Made by a program: the position numbers and the translations under genes
NCBI GenBank assembly: GCA_028023455.1
Contig: JAQFVV010012423.1
Span: 60,001 to 124,000 of the forward strand
Origin: Epiperipatus broadwayi
Taxonomy: Eukaryota; Onychophora; Udeonychophora; Euonychophora; Peripatidae
Direction: 5' to 3'
DNA: 64,000 nt
In this document: piece by piece, positions 33,301-37,894 of the stretch
Layout of the letters: every line of letters begins with the position of its first letter
Position numbering within the stretch: position 1 is the first letter of the stretch
The notes under the pieces: generated by a model
Databases searched by the model: none
The model's input: the letters and a program-made list of their open reading frames with translations, nothing else
Told to the model about the DNA's origin: nothing

Positions 33301-35354
33301 GTATTAATTTAGCTTTTCTGTGTAAATGAGTAAAATGTTAAAAGTTTTCTATTATTTGGAAGAGGTAATTTTTTTTTTTTTGCTATTATTATTTAAATAA
33401 TATAGCTTCTTGCAATTGTAGTTGATTAATTATTGAAATTAAAACTTTTCTTTGTCCATAAATGCATATAGTGACAAAGGGACGTGTTACTATTATATAT
33501 TAAATACGCAGAAGAACTATATCTTTAAAATAGCAAAGTAAAATACATCGCTTACCATTAAAATATACAATGAGAAAATATGAATTTAAAAATATGTGAT
33601 TTAGAGTATAAAAAATGTATTTAGCTAGTAGATAATATAAATTATTATAATTAATAATTTCTGAAAAATAACATTTTATTATTTATTTATCAGGAATTAG
33701 CAATTTGTTAATGTTTAAGCAAGTATTCACAAATTTTAAAACTAATTAATGTGAAAAATATAATTTGATTATAATGAATTATCATTAAGCAAATAACTGG
33801 TACACTGAGATATGACTTGAGTCACATTGAATATAGTTTATTCTGAAAGCATGAAGGTTAGAGATATTAGTTAAAAATTTTATCCTGTGCTCAAAAACGA
33901 ATGGTGAAGAAATGCTACTTATATATATATACATAAAACATTTTTTTCTTTAACTATCAAAATGTTTTTAAAATTGATTCAATCGCTAAATCTTAAATTT
34001 ATTTTTATCTTTGCACCACTTTTTTGTATCTAAACTGATCACAAAATTTGAATTATCTTTTTTTTTTTTACATGGCTATTACTATTCTTTGTTCATAGAA
34101 TTCAGCCATTAATAAAAGATGTTGCTATATTTAATAAAATGCTAATTCTCATTTTTTTCTTTTCAATATCCTTCCTAATCAAATATAACATAATAGGAGC
34201 TTCAAAAAGCAGAATTTAATAAATCAATACCTTAGTTGTTTTTTTTCAATGCTCATTTGTTTCAATATATTTTTTATGTATAAATCTTGTTTTCTTTTAT
34301 GATACCTCTTTTTTTCCTTAGCAATCTATGCAATATATCATTCTAACTTCTCTATCTACATTTCAACATTAAAGATTTGTACTATATACATATATATGAA
34401 TATGAAGAAAAAAAAAGATTCATAAAATAAAACAAGATTTGTAAAGGAAAATTATGTAAAAAGTTATATATTTAAAACAAAGATAACAATATAATTACAA
34501 TATTTACCAATCAAATTAAAGTCTGACAGATAAGCTAAACATACTTTTACTATTATTATTACTACATGTTTTGCATAGTTTTAAATCAAATGTATATATT
34601 GTGTGTCTTAATTTTAAGAATATTTGTATTTTGATGTAATTTCTTTTTTTTTTTAAAAAATTCCTTAGCATTATAGCATTTTCTCAGTTTTGTTAATTCT
34701 GTGAGATTTTATGCTAAATAAGAACCCACAATGTTGTGCAATTACTGACACAATCCATTAAAGTAACTTTTATTCATTTCTGAAAAATAATTCTGAATGT
34801 TCATAATAACTAAAGACGGTATTAAAAGGGGGCATTAGTTAATTAATTATTTTTTATATCGCAAATTAATAATAATTATTCAAACACTTCCCACATTTAT
34901 TTGAAATAATTTCTGATTATAAATTATTTTATGATTTGATGACATACTATAATTCAGACAAAAGTTTACGTAAATAATTTTGTAAGTAAATTATGAGACT
35001 TAATAACATTATCTTATACATGAATTAAGAACAAACATAGCTTTCTTTTTTTTTTTTTACAATTCTAATCCCCCCTGTTTTTTTAAATTTATGAGGCTTT
35101 TTTTATTATCATTCAGAACTGGATTTGAGTATTATATATTTATAAAAGTCAGATTGTTTTGGTTTTTTTTTTGCTGTGTGTTTTGTCTTTATTATTGTAT
35201 AAATAGTGTTTGGAGCCAGGAAATTATATCATTACAGTTGGTGTTATTTGAAGTAGTTCAGTCCAAAGAAGTTAATGTTCGAAAAGCCATAGTACGGTGC
35301 CATCAGTTAGAGCTCAATATCGATGAATTTTTAGGGACCCTGAGTGGAACATAA
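2..35354 (+). CDS. ZFC3H1: ZFC3H1 orthologue, C-terminal half, 14 exons (5' end outside window)
   Basis: ZFC3H1 is the large nuclear scaffold that joins the helicase MTR4 and the poly(A)-binding protein PABPN1 in PAXT, which sends polyadenylated nuclear RNAs to the exosome and holds them back from export. Seen here: exons 2-147, 1495-1681, 1784-1975, 4755-4922, 5019-5200, 10142-10262, 10405-10571, 11330-11434, 11524-11628, 13745-14005, 18833-18931, 27577-27616, 27954-28016 and 35238-35354. All introns are GT..AG, phases agree at every junction, and the sum is 1,953 nt (650 residues plus stop). Landmarks that match the family are ALNVLSRALEAN, QLLEIVLYQVQLNILTGR, CFAWLCYLHLLEFHNLP, EEFEAALGS and VRRLFQKAVD..P.A.SLWKD, followed by the usual short tail. 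Successive helical pairs look like HAT/TPR repeats. The family protein is near 2,000 residues in vertebrates, so about two thirds, including the zinc finger, lie upstream. Identification is by remembered family sequence, not by a search. Confidence 0.93.
148..1494 (+). other. Intron, 1,347 bp
   Basis: GTTAGG donor and TTTCTATAG acceptor. It holds T-rich and A-rich low-complexity DNA and an uninterrupted run of 14 C at 713-726. No element was recognised. Confidence 0.8.
713..726. repeat. (C)14 homopolymer
   Basis: Fourteen consecutive C in otherwise very AT-rich DNA; likely length-polymorphic and prone to sequencing error. Confidence 0.95.
1495..1681 (+). CDS. ZFC3H1: ZFC3H1 exon b
   Basis: Bordered by CTATAG| and AAG|GTTAGC; phase 2 in, phase 0 out. 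It carries the best-conserved start of the repeat array, ALNVLSRALEAN, followed by ELWLHYLNLYSQR, as in other ZFC3H1 proteins (ALNVLARALE.N...E.W.HYL.L). The reading frame stays open upstream into the intron, but the splice site and phase fix the border at 1495. Confidence 0.93.
1784..1975 (+). CDS. ZFC3H1: ZFC3H1 exon c
   Basis: Bordered by TTTCAG| and ATGCAG|GTATTT; phase 0 on both sides, separated from exon b by a short 102-bp intron. It encodes QLLEIVLYQVQLNILTGR, the counterpart of the conserved QLLEALL.RVQL.IFTGR helix pair in this family. Confidence 0.93.
2388..2877 (+). mobile_element. LINE fragment: C-terminal zinc knuckle and 3' UTR, tail (ACATC)n
   Basis: Bases 2448-2765 are open. 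They encode the C-terminal end of a non-LTR retrotransposon ORF2: LLFKARTG near the start, then C-x2-C-x8-H-x4-C (CKLC...RHLLIEC), then a helical tail ending WDRADYG. The motif is the cysteine/histidine knuckle seen after the reverse transcriptase domain in I- and Jockey-type LINEs. About 100 bp of 3' UTR follow and the element ends in a short ACATC microsatellite (2864-2877). The 5' side is truncated near 2388, as in target-primed insertion. Related 3' ends occur at 20309, 25641 and 37410, so the family has several copies here. The frame is intact but isolated, so it is a dead fragment. Confidence 0.72.
2873..4011. mobile_element. Unclassified TIR element, copy 1 (left terminus missing)
   Basis: Closely similar over its length to the complete copy at 7525-8838: it begins at the CACATAAAA box, has the GC-rich block with GCGGCCGACACGTTCGAA, and ends with the terminal repeat GCGCCATCGAGTGG...CGACAAC. 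The outermost ~55 bp of the left end are absent, and the element abuts the LINE tail directly. It has no transposase gene. Bases 3590-3626 hold about six telomere-like hexamers of CCTAAC/CCTAAA type. The − strand frame 3110-3388 falls inside the element and recurs, broken, in the other copies; I do not regard it as a gene. Confidence 0.85.
4755..4922 (+). CDS. ZFC3H1: ZFC3H1 exon d
   Basis: Starts after ATTCTAG in phase 0 and ends at TCAAAA|GTATGC in phase 0. The segment CFAWLCYLHLLEFHNLP followed by NNDGPSQIV matches the family block C.AWLAYIHL.EFN.LP...NDNPSRIV. Confidence 0.94.
5019..5200 (+). CDS. ZFC3H1: ZFC3H1 exon e
   Basis: TTTTAG acceptor and AG|GTAAGA donor; phase 0 in, phase 2 out; a 96-bp intron separates it from exon d. 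It opens with EPFLLPW, matching the family ESFVMPW, and continues with a helical repeat ending LPLYRNFLHFQMIIGR. Confidence 0.93.
5426..5632 (+). other. Unassigned open frame with a hydrophobic C-terminus
   Basis: A 68-codon open frame inside the 5.2-10.1 kb intron, starting from a non-ATG codon. It has a mixed, protein-like N-terminal half (ETQKVYSDIDEIENKL) and one strongly hydrophobic stretch of about 20 residues near the end (LLTYVLLSIFVTLIFWKFLE), which would be a transmembrane helix. A GT dinucleotide follows the GAA codon just before the stop (GAA|GTATAA), so it could be an exon. It could equally be chance in AT-rich DNA, where hydrophobic frames are common. I cannot assign it to a family. 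Confidence 0.2.
6855..7080 (+). pseudogene. Possible Tc1-like transposase remnant (helix-turn-helix part)
   Basis: Two short stretches in different frames recall Tc1 transposase N-termini: KSYLTEVEL near 6855 (compare the usual ..ELTE.ER start) and, in another frame from 6977, TIHRELEKVSYQACKSRRR (compare IHRELEK.GY....A.+KP). The second looks like the linker after the second helix-turn-helix. No inverted repeats were found around it. The match is weak and by eye. Confidence 0.4.
7517..7524. repeat. Left target site duplication GTAAATCC
   Basis: Identical to 8839-8846 and directly outside the inverted repeats of the TIR element. Confidence 0.85.
7525..8838. mobile_element. Unclassified TIR element, copy 2, complete, 8-bp target duplication
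   Basis: This 1,314-bp non-coding element is flanked by the perfect direct repeat GTAAATCC at 7517-7524 and 8839-8846. The ends are imperfect inverted repeats of about 50 bp, containing GTAGTCATCGATGAGCC on the left, CCATATYCCACTSGATGGCGC in both, and CGACGACAAC on the right. Internally it has a GC-rich block (7590-7740) near the left end, a long AT-rich middle and a conserved AACGGCCCGGGAATGAT near the right end. An 8-bp duplication is usual for hAT, P and Merlin-type transposons, but the terminal sequence is not the CAGGG type of hAT. No transposase is present, so it would need a partner element. It sits in a ZFC3H1 intron. Confidence 0.88.
8839..8846. repeat. Right target site duplication GTAAATCC
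   Basis: Identical to 7517-7524; fixes the right border of the TIR element at 8838. Confidence 0.85.
10142..10262 (+). CDS. ZFC3H1: ZFC3H1 exon f
   Basis: CTTTCAG acceptor and ATGCAG|GTAATG donor; phase 2 in, phase 0 out. It encodes FDEASEVCHHVLKAFPSN followed by FWIVLAKI, the classic paired-helix HAT/TPR pattern, and ends GPLEAIMQ. Confidence 0.92.
10405..10571 (+). CDS. ZFC3H1: ZFC3H1 exon g
   Basis: AAATAG acceptor and ATGA|GTAAGT donor; phase 0 in, phase 2 out. The segment VFENAIEKNPFSAQLYHAA matches the family V...AFEKNPQNAEVFYHMCKFF block. Confidence 0.93.
10572..11329 (+). other. Intron, 758 bp
   Basis: GTAAGT donor and TTCTTCTAG acceptor; AT-rich, with no element recognised. Confidence 0.8.
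11330..11434 (+). CDS. ZFC3H1: ZFC3H1 exon h
   Basis: CTTCTAG acceptor and AATG|GTAAAT donor; phase 2 on both sides. It encodes a serine-rich linker (SLRQPSFSSSVTS) and then a helix ending ALYLRLNK. It is less conserved than its neighbours; phase and splice sites support it. Confidence 0.86.
11524..11628 (+). CDS. ZFC3H1: ZFC3H1 exon i
   Basis: TTTAATAG acceptor and TTAGA|GTAAGA donor; phase 2 on both sides. The key block is KTIEEFEAALGS...MQAVWLE, matching the family E.V.AYEAALG......QKIWMDY. Confidence 0.93.
11629..13744 (+). other. Intron, 2,116 bp
   Basis: GTAAGA donor and TTTTTTTCAG acceptor. It holds AT-rich DNA with long T/A tracts around 12340-12365. I recognise no element or gene in it. 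Confidence 0.8.
13745..14005 (+). CDS. ZFC3H1: ZFC3H1 exon j
   Basis: The longest exon here: TTTCAG acceptor and AAAG|GTAATT donor, phase 2 on both sides. It opens with YIHFFITRKV, then LFDLICRCLTISSTP, SHWVDYSFCNTIIKDFVHCL and FLELMPYN. These match the family DYLVF...FTDLVNRCLVTVP and YW.NYEFHN.VI..YLSC.P blocks in order. Confidence 0.94.
14278..16487. mobile_element. LTR-like insertion (probable solo LTR), ATTA target duplication
   Basis: The 2,210-bp block starts TGTAACGA and ends TCGTTACA, a perfect 8-bp inverted repeat in the TG...CA form of retroviral-type LTRs. The 4 bases on each side are ATTA (14274-14277 and 16488-16491), a target duplication of Gypsy-type length. Composition differs from the neighbours, with GC-richer patches at 14281-14340, 15770-15960 and 16040-16090. 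No reverse transcriptase or integrase was seen. The 114-codon frame at 15219-15563 resembles nothing I know. A second TGTAACGA at 16463 makes the right end itself a 25-bp hairpin. A Ginger-type DNA transposon could also give TGT ends with a 4-bp duplication, but its terminal repeats are normally longer. Confidence 0.68.
15219..15563 (+). other. Unassigned 114-codon frame inside the LTR-like insertion
   Basis: ATG-initiated and polar, rich in N, S, T and K, with no motif I recognise. It may be chance within the LTR-like block, or a degraded element-encoded product. It is not assigned a function. Confidence 0.15.
17440..18200 (-). pseudogene. RTE-like LINE reverse transcriptase remnant, antisense to the host gene
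   Basis: Read on the − strand from about 18092 down to 17950, one frame gives VGKGIKINCDYVSYLDFED, VVVVFVNNVPKL, a stop, then QMLQELSQESKKYNVQ. This tracks the RTE-type block around the catalytic FADD motif and the following ELQ.MLQEL..ESKK.G. The FADD is decayed to FEDV, so the active site is lost. Just upstream (18130-18190) a VRxDNSSLKTF stretch recalls VRQGD.ISPKLF. Stops and frame changes are scattered throughout, so this is an old copy. Borders are approximate. Confidence 0.65.
18833..18931 (+). CDS. ZFC3H1: ZFC3H1 exon k
   Basis: TTTTAACAG acceptor and GCAC|GTAAGT donor; phase 2 on both sides. It encodes FLEHLYHAKDYSAISSLC then SSALWRT, a further helix pair ending in the tryptophan found at this point in the family (LATWKIA). 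Confidence 0.88.
20309..20537 (+). mobile_element. LINE 3' end, second copy
   Basis: From ACAGAAAGTG it runs parallel to 2647-2877, with the same ATGCTGGGTTTGGGAAAAGA and the same 3' UTR, ending in a decayed CATCACATTACA tail. The coding part is broken by an inserted base in the AAGGCCATAAAG region. It is truncated at the 5' side, some 340 nt further in than the copy at 2388. Confidence 0.8.
20540..22030. other. Unclassified block of less AT-rich DNA, possible insertion
   Basis: This stretch follows the LINE tail and differs in texture from the flanks: few long A/T tracts and more G+C, especially 21430-21990. Its right end carries two similar ~50-bp units with ATCTCCCGCTTYATCTT at 21950 and 21992. 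I found no terminal repeat pair, target duplication or protein motif. Frames at 21414-21620 (−) and 21764-21979 (+) match nothing known to me. It may be part of another retrotransposon. Confidence 0.35.
23563..23990. repeat. Tandem duplication, two ~210-bp units
   Basis: Unit 1 (23563-23772) and unit 2 (23773-23990) both start TATCAATAAAR and share AGAACTATA/AGAACCATA, the TACATAAAATARCTAGTTT box and the GAATTGCTTTCT end. They are diverged by many substitutions, so the duplication is old. Non-coding. Confidence 0.8.
24807..24921. mobile_element. 115-bp hairpin MITE inside Tigger copy A
   Basis: The two ends are near-perfect inverted copies of about 32 bp: AATTATTAGAT at the outside and CTCCGATAATG at the inside. 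They are separated by ~50 bp of AT-rich loop. The corresponding place in Tigger copy B (about 36930-36960) lacks it. The target duplication is not clear because the ends are themselves AT palindromes. Confidence 0.6.
25479..25607 (+). pseudogene. Pogo/Tigger transposase, N-terminal DNA-binding start, truncated
   Basis: The ATG at 25479 opens 42 codons: MERKKHPRKGISLETKISIL followed by DRLVTGEGSTVIGKHFSLDE. This is the psq/CENP-B-type helix-turn-helix start of Tigger transposases (..KR....SLE.K..IL.RL..GE....IGK.F.L.EST). It hits a stop at 25605, but a one-base shift would continue with IKAIKKMK, as in the family. The rest, including the DDE domain, is missing. The full family protein is several hundred residues long. 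Confidence 0.72.
25641..25685 (+). mobile_element. LINE 3' end inside Tigger copy A
   Basis: Short match to the last part of the LINE 3' UTR (TTTAAGGAGTAGCTACAGTA) followed by the CATCACATCACAT tail. The left neighbour GTTGGCGCTAGTTG and right neighbour CGACAAATCTG recur around the LINE piece in Tigger copy B. The LINE therefore entered an ancestor of both. Confidence 0.72.
25830..25837. repeat. hAT target duplication CTGTAGTT (left)
   Basis: Same octamer as 26302-26309, directly outside the hAT ends. Confidence 0.9.
25838..26301 (-). mobile_element. hAT element (Charlie/ZBED type), non-autonomous, nested in Tigger copy A
   Basis: This 464-bp element has CAGGGGTGGGC at the left end and GCCCACCCCTG at the right end, the standard hAT terminal repeat. 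It is flanked by the perfect 8-bp duplication CTGTAGTT (25830-25837 and 26302-26309). GGGGCCAC/GGGCCGC subterminal motifs, common in hAT elements, lie near both ends. The interior keeps the start of a transposase on the − strand. Tigger copy B has the uninterrupted site ATACTGTAGTTAATA near 37620, which confirms the borders. Confidence 0.92.
25891..26059 (-). pseudogene. hAT transposase fragment with half a BED finger
   Basis: From the ATG at 26059 the − strand reads MNPPKKCKIGDECRVFNEEW then TNKYFF and VCLLCHEK. The FNEEWT.KYFF...N....CL.C.E block is the N-terminal part of Charlie8/ZBED-like hAT transposases, where C-x2-C starts the BED zinc finger. The histidine pair and all of the catalytic domain are missing: the frame runs straight into the terminal repeat. 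The frame is open but can only be a fossil of an internally deleted element. Confidence 0.72.
26302..26309. repeat. hAT target duplication CTGTAGTT (right)
   Basis: Same octamer as 25830-25837; present once in the empty site near 37620. Confidence 0.9.
27577..27616 (+). CDS. ZFC3H1: ZFC3H1 exon l (40-nt microexon)
   Basis: TTTTTTTTAG acceptor and AATGAG|GTAAGT donor; phase 2 in, phase 0 out. It encodes only AINLMLKENQINE. Its length and phases are exactly what is needed to join exons k and m, and the family has a matching short helix (IAIAAEIVLKGQRE) between WK and VHRLYQRAL. Confidence 0.88.
27954..28016 (+). CDS. ZFC3H1: ZFC3H1 exon m
   Basis: ATTTTAG acceptor and AAAGAT|GTGAGT donor; phase 0 on both sides. 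It encodes VRRLFQKAVDTIPFAVSLWK plus D, very close to the family VHRLYQRALQKLPLCASLWK plus D. One of the strongest matches in the window. Confidence 0.95.
29001..29630. repeat. Tandem duplication, two ~310-bp units
   Basis: Unit 1 starts at 29001 and unit 2 at 29311, both with TTAAATTCTATTGAGGC. Shared landmarks in order are GTTCACCAAGG/GTTCAACAAGG, CAGAATTCAAATG-like, TAGTGGT, GTATTACC, a long T/G tract, TTTTAATTGAT and GTGGATTTAAAATAT. Unit 1 carries an 11-G run around 29209-29219. Moderately diverged, non-coding. Confidence 0.85.
32419..32600. repeat. Tandem duplication, two ~90-bp units
   Basis: Unit 1 (32419-32514) and unit 2 (32515-32600) share GTGCAAATTTTTTTGGAA (GATGCAAATTTTTTTGGAA in unit 1), GACTCC, TATACG and CTTCTTYGTTTTTCA. 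Confidence 0.8.
32659..32671. repeat. (C)13 homopolymer
   Basis: A second long C run in the same gene's introns, followed by C/T-rich DNA. Confidence 0.9.
33045..33061. repeat. (TG)n microsatellite
   Basis: About eight TG units within a T-rich tract. Confidence 0.85.
35238..35354 (+). CDS. ZFC3H1: ZFC3H1 last coding exon n
   Basis: Encodes LVLFEVVQSKEVNVRKAIVR, then CHQLELNIDEFLGTLSGT and TAA at 35352-35354, matching the family end QLLFE.....NLRKLVSKCQEIGVSLNELL. The acceptor is not certain: ATTACAG|TTG at 35237 keeps the alignment gap-free, while GCCAG|GAA at 35219 would add six residues (EIISLQ) in the same frame. The better pyrimidine-preceded AG at 35206 gives the wrong phase and an early stop. 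I chose 35238 by homology. Confidence 0.88.
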   Translation: MVLFEVVQSKEVNVRKAIVRCHQLELNIDEFLGTLSGT

Positions 35355-35364
35355 AAAGGTAAGT
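35355..35364 (+). promoter_or_regulatory. Consensus 5' splice site just after the stop codon
   Basis: The sequence AAAAG|GTAAGTAG follows the stop, with the exon border at 35358. A GTAAGT donor only 4 nt downstream of the stop suggests a spliced 3' UTR; a junction this close to the stop would not be expected to trigger nonsense-mediated decay. Alternatively it is unused and the transcript ends near the AATAAA at 35864. Confidence 0.45.
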
Positions 35365-36850
35365 AGTTCACCCATCTGTAGCCTTTTTTTATTACTTAGA
35401 TTTTATGTGTTGATCTTTTTTTTTTAATTTGTAAAATTTGTCATTATTTTTAAAAAAGAAGCTTTTTACATATATTTATAATTTTTCAAAAACTTGTGCA
35501 ATATGGTTGTAACTTATTTTGAATTTAAATGATACATATATTTATTTTTGTATATAACTTAATTTTGAACTTGTATGTGTCTGTTTATGTGTATACGTAT
35601 GCTTTTTTTTTGTATGTGTACAAGTATGCTTTCTTTTAAATCCATACTTAAGCATATTATAGATGTGGTATTTCATTTTTGTCTCAGTTAATTCCTAAAC
35701 AAATATTTTTTTTAAGCGTAAGAATTTTGAATAGAATTGTTGTTTGTTTTGCTAAAGAAGATTGTTTGTCTTCTACTTCTTAATACAGATTATTGCAACA
35801 GTTAATGTTTAAACTTTATTGCAGTAAACTTGTATTCTTAGTCACCAAAATGAGATTTTAAGAAATAAATAGTATTAGGAAAAACAATATAAAATATGAA
35901 TTTATAAAAAATATATAGTGTTGCAGTCAGAAATTTCTCAATTACAATTTAATTTAAATGAAATAAAAATACATAAATATAGCATATTATTTTATATAAA
36001 GATATATATTTCCATATCATACACTTTTCTGCATTATGCATATATAAGAAAATATTAAAAAGTTATTTCAATGTAATTAGAAAATATTGAGATTAGTTAT
36101 ATTTGGTTTTAATTAGTAAATTTATAGTTCATTGTTTTTGTAAAAAAAAGTTTATAGGCCAATCAGCCCATTATATTCTCAATATTTTCAGAAATACAAA
36201 TGTTACAAATGGATTTATTATAATCATTTTAATTGAATTCTAAGTGTTAGAAATGCTACATAAGAAAAGGGTCAGTGTAGATGTATCTTAAAACTAGAGT
36301 TAAACACTTTCAATATCTTGGTTATGATATCATATTCATAGCAATGTGTAGTTGAAAGGAGGATGGTGGGTATAAAGGATGTAAATGTATCCAATGAATT
36401 AGATAGCCCACTTTTTAGAGATGGGGAAGCAGGACTCCTTTTTATTTATGGAGTTCAAGTTATTAGCAATGTACCATGTCTTCTATATGTCTGCCTTGGT
36501 GTGACTATATCTAGAAAACAATTTGGATATATATTCATGTGAAACAGGGAAGGAGCACTTGGAATTTAATTACAATTTCTTTAAGAAAAGTTTTAACAGT
36601 TTATATTGTTATAGTCATTTTCTCAATAAAGAAACTTGTATCACATTTGTGAGTTTCTATTTTGTTGACCATTGTTTTTTTTGTTTTTTTTTTGCAAAAG
36701 GAAAAAAAAATTAATATCTTTGTAAAAAAGTTATAGGTAACCTATAAAGAATAAGAATTAAAAAGTAAATACATAATTGTTTTCAATTCCTGGTGATATT
36801 TAATATCTGTTTATTAAACTGAATGTTAAGTTGGACAGAGAAAAAATATG
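35365..36850. other. Downstream region without recognised features
   Basis: AT-rich, with an AATAAA poly(A)-signal-like hexamer at 35864-35869 that could end the ZFC3H1 mRNA if the 3' UTR is unspliced. No gene or element was recognised. Confidence 0.5.
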
Positions 36851-36852
36851 TA

Positions 36853-37893
36853 CACCTGGGTCTCGTTTTATGCGGATTATTTTAATGCGATTTTGAAGTT
36901 ATGCGATTCATGTTTCTTTTAATATTTTTCATATTTCACTATATTTATTAGATATCAAGAAATTTAAATCATTAATAACTTATTTTGACTTGAAATACTT
37001 TTTTTTTTTTCAAAAATATAACGTTATATTAGCAGCTAATGTGAATATGGCCTGAAGCTGTATTTAGAATAAATAACTTACTTATACTAATGAGTAAATA
37101 ATAATAATAGATTTATACTTAAATATAAAAATATCGCAATAAATATTCAAAAATTTTAAACTTTTAAAACATATTTTGTTAGGTATAACAAAAATAAATA
37201 ATGTAGATTTTTAAAATAAATAACGAAGATTTTATTGATTTTATAAACTGAAAATAATATTTCTAATGATAATGTATCTTTTTGTTTCAAATGCGATCTC
37301 ATTTTTTTAATATAGAAACAAAATGTGAACTTTTAAAATTTATTTCAGTAGTAAAAATCAGTTGTCAACAGAAAACCATTAACACAGCACAAGACTGAAA
37401 TTGGCACTAGTTGAGTAAATGGGATGGAGCAGAATATGGAAAAACTTAGAGTGGGGAATGGAAAATAAAGTGGCTAACAAGTTTCTCTGGGCATTATTGC
37501 TGAGAGATTCGTGACTTCGTTCAAGGAGAAGCTACATCGACGAATCTGATTTCTTACCAGTTAAGAAACGAACCGCATATCATCAAAAAACAATACGTAT
37601 GAAAAAATGTCAAATTAAATACTGTAGTTAATATAAAAAAAAGTAAAAAACGATTGCCTTGTACCAATTTTTTCCAAATATTTGATATTTTTTATTAGTC
37701 ATACTTTATTTCCTTATTTTTTTAATGCGAATTTTAAAGTAATTTTTCCTTGTTGTTTTGCTTTTATGCGAATTCTGAAAATTACAAACCCTATCCCCTA
37801 TTTTTCAAGGTTAATTAAGTCTATTTTTGTGCGATTTTTTTTAATGCAGGTTTTCTTTGAAACCTATCTACTGTATAAAAAGAGACCCAGGTG
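36853..37893 (+). mobile_element. Pogo/Tigger-like DNA transposon, copy B
   Basis: 1,041 bp with ends CACCTGGGTCTCGTTTTATG and, inverted, CACCTGGGTCTCTTTTTATA, flanked by TA on both sides (36851-36852 and 37894-37895). Subterminal DNA (AATGCGATTTTGAAGTTATG on the left; TATCCCCTATTTTTCAAGGT on the right) matches copy A at 24702-26518. It contains a LINE 3' end (37410-37537) at the same internal position as copy A, and an unoccupied hAT target (ATACTGTAGTTAATA near 37620). The transposase start seen in copy A is not recognisable here. Confidence 0.85.
37410..37537 (+). mobile_element. LINE 3' end inside Tigger copy B
   Basis: Matches 2735-2865 of the first LINE copy (ATGGGATGGAGCAGA, TAAAGTGGCTAACAAG, TGACTTCGTTCAAGGAGAAG) and is joined to CGACGAATCTG, as in copy A. 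It is longer than the piece in copy A, which has lost most of the LINE part by deletion. Confidence 0.78.
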
Positions 37894-37894
37894 T

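Larger units (their letters stand above)
28017..35237 (+). other. Last coding intron, about 7.2 kb
   Basis: GTGAGT donor. It holds the tandem duplications at 29001-29630 and 32419-32600, a C13 run at 32659-32671 and a (TG)n tract at 33045-33061. Otherwise it is AT-rich DNA with no recognisable element (28030-29000, 29640-32400 and 33070-35200). Confidence 0.75.

Noticed and set aside
35091-35354. ATG at 35091 as the start of a short protein ending at 35354
   Set aside because: The first part is a hydrophobic translation of the polypyrimidine tract; only the part after the acceptor matches ZFC3H1.
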